Source of the DNA: Annona cherimola
Lineage: Eukaryota; Streptophyta; Magnoliopsida; Magnoliales; Annonaceae
Length of the DNA: 64,000 bases
NCBI GenBank assembly: GCA_030490835.1
Contig: CM059972.1
Location: forward strand, 20,127,764-20,191,763
Direction of reading: 5' to 3'
Shown: in pieces, positions 34,610 through 45,516 of the stretch
Numbering within the stretch: position 1 is the first letter of the stretch
Layout: each line of letters opens with the position of its first letter
Notes under the pieces: model-generated
Seen by the model: the letters and a program-made list of their open reading frames with translations, nothing else
Told to the model about the DNA's origin: nothing
Databases searched by the model: none
Program-made: the position numbers and the translations under genes

Positions 34610-35260
34610 TTAAAATTTCAATGAAACTGGCTGCAAAATACATTTTTCAAATTTTTCTATAAAACTTTTAACCTACGTGTATTTAACTTATATATATATA
34701 TATATATATATTAAATTTTACCTTTTTTGGGGCGCCAGATCTAGTGCACTCGGGTGTAAAAAAAAATTTATACAATTTTTAATTCAAGAGTATATAACAT
34801 GTGTATAAAGTTTTATCAATTTGGAGATTTCTAGATTTTTTTTATTTTTTAAAATTAGAAGCATTTTCATAATTTTAAATTTTAAAAAATACAGTTGATT
34901 TTAAAAAATAAAAATTTACGAATCTCTAAAGTTGGTAAAACTTGATATACATGTTAAATAAACTTAAATTAACAGTTGTATAAAAATTTTAAAAAATATA
35001 AAAAATAAGTTAAATACACCCGGGTGTACCGAGGCTAAGTGCACCCAAGTGCATGCAATCAAAAGTATTTTTTGAGATGTATATATATATATTTTTTGAT
35101 TTTTTAAAAACAGAGGTATTTTAGTCATTTAAAAAAACTAAAGCCTCATATTTTAAAAAATCATAAAAATATGTATACACATTTCTAAAACGGTGAATTT
35201 TGTTTATAGATTAAAAATTATGTGGTATAAATGTAAAAATAAAAAAACAGTTGTTACAGA
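34610..35260. mobile_element. Fold-back element split by a second fold-back element
   Basis: The left half (to 34730) has TTTTAACCTACGTGTATTTAA, a TA run and TTTTACCTTTTTTGG. The right half (from about 35067) resumes with TTTTTTGAGATGTATATATA, AAAAACAGAGGTATTTTAG and AACGGTGAATTTTGTTTATAG. Removing the middle restores the usual arm order. The outer ends are decayed. Confidence 0.6.
34731..35066. mobile_element. Fold-back element, terminal type GTGCACCC (copy C2), inserted in the above
   Basis: The left end has TAGTGCACTCGGGTGTA and the right end TACACCCGGGTGTACC ... TAAGTGCACCCAAGTGCA. The arm TGTTAAATAAACTTAAATTAAC and centre GAAGCATTTTCATAATTT match the shared arm. TTTTTTGG (34723-34730) and TTTTTTGA (about 35068-35075) may be its target-site duplication. 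Confidence 0.65.
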
Positions 35261-36125
35261 TGTACATATTTTATTTTCGAGTTAACATAAATGCAAATAC
35301 TCTTTTTTTTAGATGTACAAAATCAGTAATAATTTCAAACTCCATCTCTCCTGTTATGGAAAGAAGTAATGGAATTTCTTTTCCCTGAAAAGATGATTTC
35401 ACTCACGTATACTGTGTCAACAACCAACCATGCAAGTGTTAAATTGTTTTTGATACACGACATATTTATAATACAAAAGAAAGATCTACAAAGTGGATCT
35501 CAAAATATCATAAAAATCTTTCGATAATTACAAATAATCTTCTAAGGAGAGTACCTTAAACCCTAATACAAATTTGAATCTTTATAAAGATTTTCATATA
35601 ATTTTATATCTTTTTTAAATGGAGATATAGTTTTATATCCTTAATACTCCTGAATTTGGGAAATATGGATTTCTTATTCTCAACTTGTTACTTAAAATCT
35701 TCTAGCACTTGATCAGCAACTTGGTTTTTTATGGATACATATTGTGTTTGCAACAATTTTTTTGTAATTTTTCCGGACGAAATCAGAATCAATTTCTATT
35801 TGCTTAGTCAAATCATGAAATCCTAAATTAGAAATTATATGTTTACCGTATAGGAGCCTGAATATTGCAGTTCAATTTTTTTGAAATTTATTACAGTACA
35901 ATTTGATGGGTAATTTTAGTGAAACTTGCATATAACGTAATAAATATGCAAACTATTGCATCTCACTAGTCATTACCATATGTCTATACTATTTCAGCAT
36001 AAAGACTAAAAATTGTATTTTCCTTTCTTTTTTCTCATAAAATTTTCTAATCCATCAATATATAATATCTTGTTATGGACATTTTTAAATCTGGGCGTGT
36101 TGCCTAATTTGTATAATAATAAAAT
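35261..36125. other. AT-rich intergenic DNA, no gene seen
   Basis: No long open frame or matched repeat. Confidence 0.3.
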
Positions 36126-36375
36126 TTAAGGGTGCATTTGGCACTTAATAAAACTCTTTAAAGAAAAACTTTTTGTGAAAAACTTTTTCAAATAGAGAAA
36201 AGTGATATGATATGATAAAGTAATGATAAGATGTAAAAATAATGAAGTCAAAATAAATATAATAGTTCTTAATAAAGGATTAAAAAAATAATTGTATAAA
36301 AAGATGTGAAAAAAGAATAAAAATAAAGTCATTATGGTGAGTGAAAAGTTTTAAATTGAAATATTTTTATCTTCT
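36126..36375 (+). mobile_element. MITE group D (copy D5)
   Basis: The left end is GGGTGCATTTGGCACTTAATA. The interior carries GATATGATATGATAAAGTAA and GTGAAAAGTTTTAAATTGAAA. The right terminus is poorly preserved. Confidence 0.6.
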
Positions 36376-36469
36376 TGGAAGATAAAAATAACTCTTTACC
36401 TAAGGTAGCTATCATGTATCTTAATATTTTAGGGCTTATCCTTCATTTTAATATATTGATAATTAATAT

Positions 36470-36780
36470 AAAATTCAATCCATTCATTATATTTAATATC
36501 ATTTGTTTAACTACAAGATTAAGTTTCATCAAAATCATATATGTACATGAGTCATCTTTGTTTTAAAATAGATATATTCATGTGTAAATTAAGATATTGT
36601 TCAGAATCTTTCACGTATTTATTAAAATACAATAATATTTTATAGAATTATTTATTAATATATTAATGATATTTTAAATTGTTTAGATGTTGAAAATACT
36701 ACTTTAAAATTAATATTTAGCATCGAATCAATTTATTATGTTGATTTTACACATTCGTAAATGACGCCAATGTACAATGA
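36470..36780 (-). repeat. Dispersed AT-rich repeat, group I (reversed)
   Basis: It carries reverse complements of the group I phrases: AAGTTTCATCAAAATCATAT, TTAAAATACAATAATATT and GATATTTTAAATTGTTTAGATG in that order. Ends undefined. Confidence 0.5.
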
Positions 36781-36799
36781 TACTAGATAAATAAAAAAT

Positions 36800-37339
36800 T
36801 TAATGGTAATATAAATAATGTCAGATATAATGGATGAAGTCAAATTTTATATGAATCATCAAAATATTAAAAATGAAAAAGTTTACATAGAAAAGAAATT
36901 TCATAAAAGCATTTCCAAATATTATATATTCAGTATCTAATTGTGGTTTTCTTGAATAATTAATTGACTCTCACGAAATAATTAATATTAAGTTTAACTA
37001 TAATCAGATATATTAATTTCTAGTTATTCTTCCCTATAAGGTTGGAACATACGGTCGACCTAAACCGAACCCAGTATCAAACCCCCTATACTAGGTTCAG
37101 ATCTGGTTAGAGTGCGTTCAAACCAGGTCAGCGAGGACCCCAAAATAAACACAACCTTATCCTTACAGAAATGTAAATCCATAGTATCAATTACAAATTT
37201 ACAATCCAACTAACAAGATAAGCATTCAAAGGATTTATGGGTAAAAACTTCGAAGTTTTGAGGTGGACAACTAAGTTGCATGTGGTGAAAATGGTAAAGA
37301 CAATAATCGAGATGATGCCAAAGAATTGGGGAGAAAAGG
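36800..37339. other. Intergenic DNA, no gene seen
   Basis: No long open frame or matched repeat. Confidence 0.3.
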
Positions 37340-37738
37340 GGTAATGGTTCATTAAAAGGTCGTCTTCACATGAGCTCTTATTAAGCCAGCCTAATTTATC
37401 TTTTTTATTTTTATTTTTTCATAAGATATGTTATCTTAATTATAATTATATTTGATTCATATACCAAATTTTACAATTTTAGATATTTATATATTTTTAT
37501 TGAATTTCAAACATCAAGGATATATATATTTTTTTGTAAAACACGTCAGGGATATCTAAGTCATCTGTAACTTCAAAAAGTTGTTGATTGTCTAAATTCG
37601 ACAAAACTATATATAAACATTCAAAAATTGTAAAATTTAATGCATGAGTCAAATACATTTGGAATAACATATATTAATTAAAAATGTATATGTAAATCAG
37701 ATTGACTTCATAGGAGCTCTTATCAAGCTAGTTATTAC
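37340..37738. mobile_element. Fold-back element, terminal type GAGCTCTTATTAAGC (copy H1)
   Basis: The left end has GTAATGGTTC ... CACATGAGCTCTTATTAAG. The right end has CTTCATAGGAGCTCTTATCAAG ... AGTTATTAC. The inner arms (TACCAAATTTTACAATTTTAG versus AAATTGTAAAATTTAATGCA) align with the shared arm of the other fold-back elements. Confidence 0.65.
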
Positions 37739-37772
37739 ACGGAAGAACAAAACAGAACACTGCAAAGAAAGA

Positions 37773-38146
37773 GGAGTAATGATCCAATGAGGCCGAATTC
37801 ACAAGAGTTCCTCTGAAGCCGGCCTCATTTATATATTTTTATTTTTTTTTATGAAATATGTTATTTTGAGTGTATTTAATTTATGTACTAAATTTTGTAA
37901 TTTTTTTGAGATTTATATACTTTTATTGAAATTTAAAAATAACAACTTTTTAAAGTTGAAAGTTACTTCAATACTCTTGATTTTTGAAATATTTAATAAG
38001 AAATATACAAATATTTAAAAATTATAAAATTTGACATATAAATTAAATATATTTAAAATAACATATTTCATGAAAAATGAAAAAACATGTCACTCGGCAA
38101 GCTTCATACGAGCTCCTGTTAAGTTGACTCTACAGAATCATTACCC
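37773..38146. mobile_element. Fold-back element, GAGCTC-type (copy H2)
   Basis: The left end AGTAATGATCC ... GAGTTCCTCTGAAGCCGGCC mirrors GCTTCATACGAGCTCCTG ... GAATCATTAC on the right. Arms are GAGTGTATTTAATTTATG versus ATAAATTAAATATATTTAAA, and the centre is AAAACTTTTTAAAG-like. It lies 35 bases from H1. Confidence 0.65.
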
Positions 38147-38583
38147 AAAGGGGTGATGTATTTTCCATCGAAAAAAAGAGGTGATGTATCATATCCATCC
38201 AGTTTCAATTGAAGAAAAACAAGAGAACAAAGACAAGACTCTGTACTTTCTGTAAAAGATTGCACGAACCTAGAAAGTAAGCAAAATTGTCTCTGCAGAA
38301 GGCTGATTCGGATATAAATCTAGTGGCAAAAATGACTGACTGATAAACATTGGCCAAATCATAAGAAGAAGAAACCCGAAAATAATGAAATTACCTACAA
38401 AACCAGAACAGCTCCACAGAAGAAAAGCATGAAATGAAACTAGTAAATCATATTCAGTATTTTTTTTTTTTCACGCATACATTCCCTTACACAATTCCCC
38501 TATTCTCCGCAATTGAAACAACCTCTACTACTGCCATCGCCCGCTTCCCTCACTCTCCACCATTGAGCGCCACCCATTCTTCC
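38147..38583. other. Intergenic DNA upstream of the Copia LTR
   Basis: No gene is seen. A T run lies near 38460-38471. Confidence 0.3.
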
Positions 38584-38902
38584 TGTTAAATGTAACTGTC
38601 CACATAGTGGCATGTGTGGCATGTGAAGTCCTATTTTTCAAGTAATGGGTAGTGAATAGTGCTATAATGGAATATTTTTAGGCGCTAATGAAGAAGTACT
38701 TTAGTTTCTTACTCACGTATAAATAGGGGCTTAATGTATCCATTTTTGGCTTAACGTGTCCATTTTTCACACAATGCATTCTATTTCAATGAGCAACAGC
38801 TCTGTTCCTTTGTGCTGTTTCTTGTATGTTTTGTAGTGTATATGATGTGCATTGTTAGATACCCTGTAGAGTGAATTGCTAAAAATAAATTGTAAAATAA
38901 CA
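38584..38902 (+). mobile_element. 5 prime LTR of a Ty1/Copia retrotransposon
   Basis: The LTR begins TGTTAAATGT and ends AAAATAACA. It is directly followed by TTTTGGTATCAAAGCC, a primer-binding site matching the TGGTATCAGAGC tRNA-Met site with one change. A TATA box TATAAATAGG lies at 38719-38728. At about 319 bases it fits Tork-like Copia LTRs. I see no 3 prime LTR in the window. Confidence 0.85.
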
Positions 38903-38905
38903 TTT

Positions 38906-38918
38906 TGGTATCAAAGCC
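38906..38918 (+). other. Primer-binding site of the Copia element
   Basis: TGGTATCAAAGCC starts four bases after the LTR end, the expected position for priming by initiator tRNA-Met. Confidence 0.8.
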
Positions 38919-39085
38919 GGATATTTTCTTAATTAAAGCATCAAATTTTAGGTTTTATTTTACAAGTTTTGGGGTATTTCAGATTGCCCGCAAGGTGTTT
39001 GTGTTATTTCTTCAAATAAGAACTTGTGTTTGTGAGGTGTTTGTTCACTTATTTGAAAGAAAAAGTTTCATTTTCTTGATTTTGT

Positions 39086-39775
39086 ATGGCTAACACAAAT
39101 AGGCTAAGTGTTACTCAGCCTGGCATTCCTATTTTTAATAGTGAGCATTATGATTTTTGGTGCATTAAGATAAGAACCATCTTTGTTGCACAAGATTTAT
39201 GGAATCTAGTTGAGAAAGACTATGTAAATCCACCTGAAAGGGGTCCCTAGACACGCGAGCAAACTTAACTAAACAGTTGCATCGTGAAAGAAAGAAAGAT
39301 TCTAAAGTTTTTTTTTTTTTATTCAGCAAGATATCACAAATAGCATTTTTTGATAATTATTACAGCAAGAAATTCAAAGAGGCATGGGGCACATTGGCTC
39401 TTAGATTTCAAGGGACTGTACGAGTAATAATGGTAAAATTGTAATCTCTTTGAAGAAAATTAGAAAAATTTTCCATGTTCGATTCTGAATTTGTGCAAAT
39501 TTCTTTTTAAGTATGAAAAAAAATTATGAATCAAATTCATAGCAATACTGATGAATTGCCTATAACACTGTTGCTCAAAACATTTTGTGTATTTTACTAT
39601 CTAAATATGATCATATTGTGGCTACCATCGAAGAATGTAAAGATTTAAACACTTTAACTATGAATGAACTTTTATAATCCTTACAGTCTCATTAAGAATG
39701 ATTGGTGAAGCTTGTAGTTAAATTTGATGAAAAAGCATTCCAATTAAAGTGCAATGTTTCTACTAAAAATAACCA
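39086..39775 (+). pseudogene. Decayed Copia gag (UBN2-type)
   Basis: From ATG 39086 the frame reads MANTNRLSVTQPGIPIFNS then EHYDFWCIKIRTIFVAQDLW, the typical Copia gag start (F.G..YD.W...M...L..QDLW). It stops at TAG 39248-39250. Further gag blocks follow in other frames, separated by stops: the EAWGTLALRFQG region at about 39385, KYDHIVATIEECKDL at about 39605, and KFDEKAFQLKC near 39723. No zinc knuckle, protease, integrase or reverse transcriptase follows, because the element breaks off near 39775. Confidence 0.85.
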
Positions 39776-39992
39776 AATCATTTAAAGCCCAACTGATTTC
39801 ATGTATTTTATTTTATTTCAAAATTGAAATAATACAATTTTATAATACATGATGACCCATTTTATACTCCATATCAAACATACACATGTGAATATGTATA
39901 TGTTAATCTACCATATTAAATGTTATATAAACTTTCTCAAGTTAATTTGATAAATTAATAAATATTTGAAAATTATTTTACACCTATTTTAA
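39776..39992 (+). repeat. Dispersed repeat group K, uninterrupted copy
   Basis: It starts AACCAAATCATTTAAAGCCC (about 39768) and runs through ATTTCATGTATTTTATTTTA, GATGACCCATTTTATACTCC and ACACATGTGAATATG to CCTATTTTAAT. It aligns with 48370-49050, where an extra 446 bases are inserted. Confidence 0.75.
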
Positions 39993-40000
39993 TAGGTTTT

Positions 40001-40309
40001 GATCAGGAGCACTAGGGAGCTCAATGCTCCCGAGCGCATATACCTAATTTTTTATTTTTTTTCAAAATTTTTTCATAAACTTGTTAATTTAATTATATTT
40101 AATATATGTATCAATTTTTATCATTTTTGGAGATTTTTAGATATTTATTTCGGATTTTTAAAAATCAGTGGCATTTTAGTAATTTTTGAATTACTAAAAT
40201 GCCACTGATTTTTAAAAATCCGAAATAAATATCTAAAAATCTCCAAAAATGATAAAAATTGATACATATGTTAAATACACTTAGATTAATATGTTTAAAC
40301 ATTTGGATC
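40001..40309. mobile_element. Fold-back element, GCTCCCGAGCGCAT type (copy B3), right end truncated
   Basis: The left end GATCAGGAGCACTAGG... ATGCTCCCGAGCGCATATAC is recognisable. The right end stops early at AACATTTGGATC. The core from about 40085 to 40295 is a nearly perfect hairpin (GGAGATTTTTAGATATTTA, CGGATTTTTAAAAATCAGTG and GCATTTTAGTAATTTTTG, each mirrored). Confidence 0.8.
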
Positions 40310-42400
40310 ATTTCTTCCTTTTAAATTAGTTCTTTTATGTTAATTGGCCCAACTTCTAAAGTATTTGAAAAGTATATCTTGGGTGCATTATTATTGAAAT
40401 TTCCATTAATAGTCTCCTTCTCATTTTTATCTCCTCCAACTTATTATTGACATATTCTTCCTTGCTCACCTGAATATTAGTTTGATCATTATCAATTCCC
40501 TCCAACTTACCCTTAGCATATTCTTCATTATTCTCAATAATATTTTTTTGAATTTAAGGAGAGAGATTTTTACTAATTTCATGATGCAAGAAACCATCAT
40601 TATATAATGTTGAAATTATTATGGAATTGTCAAACTATGGATTTTCTTATAGTGATAAATCTTATTGAATTTGAAATTCCAAATGATTTATTTGAGCGAC
40701 AATTAGTTGATTAGATTTTCTTCCCACATTCTATTCTCAATAAATTTTTCATCACTTTCCTCAATGTTTCCCCCCTCCAACTTAATATCAATTGATTTTT
40801 TATCTCTTATAACATTTCTTCATTTTGACCTAGTTTTTGTTTGCTAAGATGATTGAATTCTAAAGTATTAATAAACGAGATATTGGATAGGTATCTACTA
40901 AAATCTTCATCAACCACTTCCTTTTTCCTTTCATCTCTTCTTATCTTTATCATCAATAAATTCTTTATCCCATAACATTTCTTGGGTTTCACTAGTGAAG
41001 CTCTCATCAATTGTTAAATGACTTGTGTAGAACTTTTAGAATTTTGACTCATTGAAATATTAAATTTGTCATTTCATTCAAAAATGTGGATCTTCCTCTG
41101 GTAGCAATGATAATTGGTTGACTACTAATGTCTTACATTTCCTTATTAGCTTCTACTAGCTGGTCCATTTGACATTCTATCCTAGCAATGCATTGTTGTT
41201 GAGCAACAACAGAGGTGAAGAATATCTATTTTAATTCTTCATATCTTCATAAAGTTTATCTACTTGATGAGACTGTTAGTAATTTAACTGAGGCGATGAA
41301 CAATTCTCTTGTGATTGCATTATTGGCCATGCAATTTCATAAAAGTTAAGTTGATATTGATAATTTGAAATTTCACCTTTTGGTTTTGAAAAAATTTGTC
41401 CACTATTAAGGATCAGTTGTTTTAATTCTTCAAAATTTTCATCAAAGGTTCAAGCTTGAAGAGATGATAGGAATTAAGTTGAAGTAATGGCAAGATAAAT
41501 TGGTTGTCAATATGTATTTTTATAGAAGTTAGACTGACAACGATAATTCGAAATTGATTTTGCATAGATAGCCATGAAGATTGAATATTGGGGATCAATT
41601 ATACAAAATTGAGTTTGCTAATTTGCCTAAGAGGAATTAGAGAGATTCATTCGATCTAAATTATAGAATTTGAAATTGCAATATAATCAGGCATGGGGAA
41701 TCACTGAAAGGTTTGATCTTATTCTTAGCTAGAGAGTGAAAAATGGGCTACATTAAAATATTTTTTTGAAAAGGAGAAGATATGACTAAGAATGAACTAA
41801 TCGGAGTTTAGTTGGTAAGTAAATAATTAAATTTTCAATTTTTCTTTATTCAACTTAACTAAATTTTTGCCCAATGAAGTTTGTGTTTATTCTTAAATTT
41901 TATTTTTTAATATTTTAAAATCTAAATTTTTATTTTTAATTAGCTATTTGCATAATGAGAATCTCTAAGGTATAATTAAATTTTATAACACTTTATTTGG
42001 TTAGCCAAGTAAAAGATAAGATCATAAGAGGTTTTTTCTACTGTTGTAAGATCCTAATTGAATAACCAAGAGTTTACTTAGGCGTTTGCCTTTAAACCTT
42101 TAGTCTAAACATCAACCTCTATATATGATATAAAAATTAATACACCAAAGATATAATTCAAATAAATGTTCTTAATTGTGAATGGATTAGAATTAGTGAC
42201 GTATGATGTTCTAAAATAGTAAAATAAAAAAAGTAGATAAAAAATAAAGCAATAAAGATTACACTACTAGAGTAATAAATAGAATTTAAAATAACAAATC
42301 AATAAGAAATAATGCAAAGTAACATAAACGTGGCAATAAAATAAAACAATTTAAACTTTTATACGTCTCTCCGGCAACAATTCCAAAAGTTAACATAAAT
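40310..42400. other. AT-rich intergenic DNA, no gene seen
   Basis: Only short frames (67 codons at most). The minus-strand frame at 40807-41010 is Lys/Leu-rich and unrecognised. A decayed retroelement interior is possible but not shown. Confidence 0.3.
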
Positions 42401-43116
42401 CAAGTACTTGTTGATGTGAACACTATGATGACAAATGTAATTTAATTAACTGATTCATATTAAAACTAAAAGCTATATATAAGATAGCTTAGAACAATGT
42501 TAAGTCGAATCAAATCTATGGAAAGGCAACAATGATTGAAATGTAGTAAACGTGCCAATAAAAAATTTGACAACTAGTAATGCAAGAACAAAATTTTAAC
42601 AACTACTAAAATAAGAAAAAATTACATAAAGCAAAATAAGTCTAATTTAAGAAATCAACTAAAAGTAAATTTAACCTAAGAAAGCATTAAAAAGAAAAAT
42701 GCATTAAATGTAATTTAAATATTACAAAGTAGTTAATTTAATCTAAAAATTAAATCTATAACTAAAACTTATCAACTATGAGACAACGAAAGAAACTACA
42801 AAGTAATAAAATAAAATTTACATCATTCTGAAAATGAAGAACAAATCTTTACCTCCCAGGGCTTTATTGCTTGGATTTTGTGTGTGTTTCCCTTGACACC
42901 CTCATTTTATAAATGAGAAATCATGATAGCTAATCATTTACATGTGCGCTAAAAGTCCAAAAAACTATGTTCGCCTGTCACCAGCCATTGGATTGCGTGG
43001 AGTAAACGCACACCATCGAATATTGTTTTCCTAAAATTTTGTCTACAATCCCTGTTTAAGGATGATTTTAAGAAAAATGGAATGACCAGCTATTGTGACT
43101 TTGCCATCCGGCCATC

Positions 43117-44099
43117 TAGGGGTGGAGATCGGGGTGGGGTCAAGTTTTGTCAAACCTTAACTCTACTTTTTAAAAATTCTGTTTGATCATATTTTTATAC
43201 CGAGTCGGGACAAAGTCGATTTAACCTTCACTTTTTTTTAATAGGTCCTGGGACAAACTTCAGGATGATATCGAACTAGTTTCAAAACAATTGGTTGAGT
43301 AAAAAATATGGGTCAAATAAAATAATTTTAAGAATTTATATGCCTATTAAACATAAAGATATATTTATTCTAAATTTAAATGTTATATGCTTCAATATTT
43401 ACTAATTAATAAAAATACGTAATTGCTAAAATAAAACATGAGAAAATATAATATAACTTTATAAAATAGGGTAAGATACAATTATACATAAGAGTTATAT
43501 ATGTGCAAATATTTTCTTATTTATTCTTATATTGTTTTTTAGATAAATTGATTCTTTTATTGTTGATATAGGGTACATTTGGCAATGTGTAAAAAATGTC
43601 AAGCTAAAACTATTTAATCTATTTTCAGACATTACAACTACTCTATTTTTTAATCATTTCTTTATATTTTTATATAAACTACCCTACTTTCAATCATTTC
43701 TACACAATTAACCTATCCATTTTAAATTTATCATTTTTACTCATCATCATTACCCCTACCATATCACATCATTTTCTTTCCCTTTAAAAACTTTTATATC
43801 AAAAAATTTCCATTTGAAAGTTTTATAACTTCCCAAACAAACCCATAGATAATTATAAAAAATGTGAGAATTTTGAAAGAAAATAATAATAAAATTTAAA
43901 TATATGCTTATAATTTTAATAAATAATATATGTTGGTGGGTTGGGACTCTCCGAGTCGGAACATGTTTAGCCTACCTCGACCTTATTTTAAATTTGGGTT
44001 AAAATTTCTAACTTATCCTTATACCAGATCAAAAAATGCTGATTTTACCTAGTTAAAAATGGGTCAGGTCAAATGCACGTCAACCCATTCCCACCCGTA
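43117..44099. mobile_element. hAT-like non-autonomous element containing a MITE
   Basis: The ends are TAGGGGTGG (43117) and CCACCCGTA (to 44099), inverted and of the same style as the elements at 47270, 50070 and 54778. Flanks CGGCCATC and GTCTCATC match only weakly as an 8-base duplication. Inside is MITE D6. Confidence 0.5.
43569..43848 (-). mobile_element. MITE group D (copy D6)
   Basis: Reversed copy: GGGTACATTTGGCAATG at the left and CCAAACAAACCC at the right. Interior has TCAATCATTTCTACACAATT, CTATCCATTTTAAATTTATC and CATATCACATCATTTTC. ATAG occurs on both sides and may be its duplication. Confidence 0.75.
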
Positions 44100-45516
44100 G
44101 TCTCATCTCTCTCATGCTTCATGGACTAACGCAGCTCTTCCTCACCATCAAAGGGTGACAAAGGATGTCAGCATTCCTGCAACTTGAGTTAATCTGTTCT
44201 TTCTCTTTCTCCTTTTGCCTCTCCATTTCCTTTCCTTTTCATGTGAAGTAGAGATGCCCTAGACCGTCGTTGATCCATTACTGCTGCCATTTATCCTCTT
44301 CTCTATCAACAATCCAAACGAAGTTCTTAGAAATAAATGTGACTTCTCCACAACAAACTTGCTTCATGCAAACCAAGTTCATGTTCCTTCCAATAAATTC
44401 CACAATAAAGGCAAGTAAAACTTGTTAAATTTTCTACATTCCATTCCAATAAAACAAGTCTAAATCCAACATTTTCTTCCATTAAAAAATAAAACTTGTT
44501 AAATTTTCTATGTTCCATTCCAACAAAACAATTCAAAATCTAATATTTTCTTCCATTAAAACAATTCCAAATCCAAGCAAAATGTATTATTCATATCAAT
44601 AAAACAATTTCAAATCCAACCAACCTTATCATTCATTCTATTAAAGCAATTGTAAACCCAAGCAAAGAAAACCTACTAAAATTTCCACTTTAGTTTACAA
44701 GCTCCATTCCAATTAAAACAAATCTAGCATCCCATCGCTAATGGGAAGAGATGGAGCTGCCTTACAATGAATTGGTGCTCTTGGTTGGAATCAAATTTGA
44801 GTTCCATTTCCACGGCTGCAGGTGTTGTTGATTTTGCACAGCAATGGTCGTTGATTAGTAGAGCCATCATGGAGTTCAAAGATAGCTATCTGTAGTGCAT
44901 CGATGGCTGCCAGGACTGGCAATTAATGGCTACAACCGGCTAGATACGAGGCACAGAGGAACAGATCTAGATGGGTTTGGTCGACTTGGAAGACGGAAGA
45001 TGATAGCTAGATTTTTGGCTTTTTAGATGCAATAAAATGGGTTCGCTTGGCCGAATTTCTAGAGGTCATCAATCACCGATGGGGTTTGAGTTTGAATAGT
45101 GGGTGCCAAAAATATTCTTGATTTACTACTGATTTAATGAAGCTAATGTTAAGTTTTGCAATCGGTGATGTAGGAGACCTAGTTGCTACAGGTGGAAATG
45201 GGCGATTTGTTTGAATTTCTTAGTACCGGAATTGCAGATGGTGATGCCACCATATGGAAAAGATCAAAGATGGCTGCAATTTTGATGGGGGCATTGCCGA
45301 TGGAGTGTGCCGGGTTGGAGAGAAGGTCGTCGCTAGAGAAGACAATAAATAGTGGCAAAGACAGATCTTCCGGCAGTCAAGGGCATCTTTGGAAGGAAGG
45401 GGAGAGGCAAGAGAGAGAGGGAAGGAGCACAAACTAGCTGAATGCGGTGGAAGTCTAGAGTCGTCTGTCACAAGGTTTGCTATGGCGATCCGTGACGCCA
45501 AGAAGCTAAGTGAGAG

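Larger units (their letters stand above)
42400..45516. mobile_element. Unclassified retroelement-like region (copy 2), split by a hAT-like element
   Basis: The order GTCGAATCAAATCTATGGAAAGG (here split by changes, about 42513), long A-rich tract, TTTTATAAATGAG near 42906, then a less AT-rich stretch to 45510 parallels 26100-27850. Bases 43117-44099 are a later insertion. Open frames of 69-133 codons (e.g. 45183-45437, 45220-45621) overlap on opposite strands and show no known domain. Confidence 0.35.

Noticed and set aside
41000..41800. Possible Gypsy gag remnant on the minus strand
   Set aside because: A short Gln/Glu-rich resemblance only, with many stops and no zinc knuckle or protease nearby.
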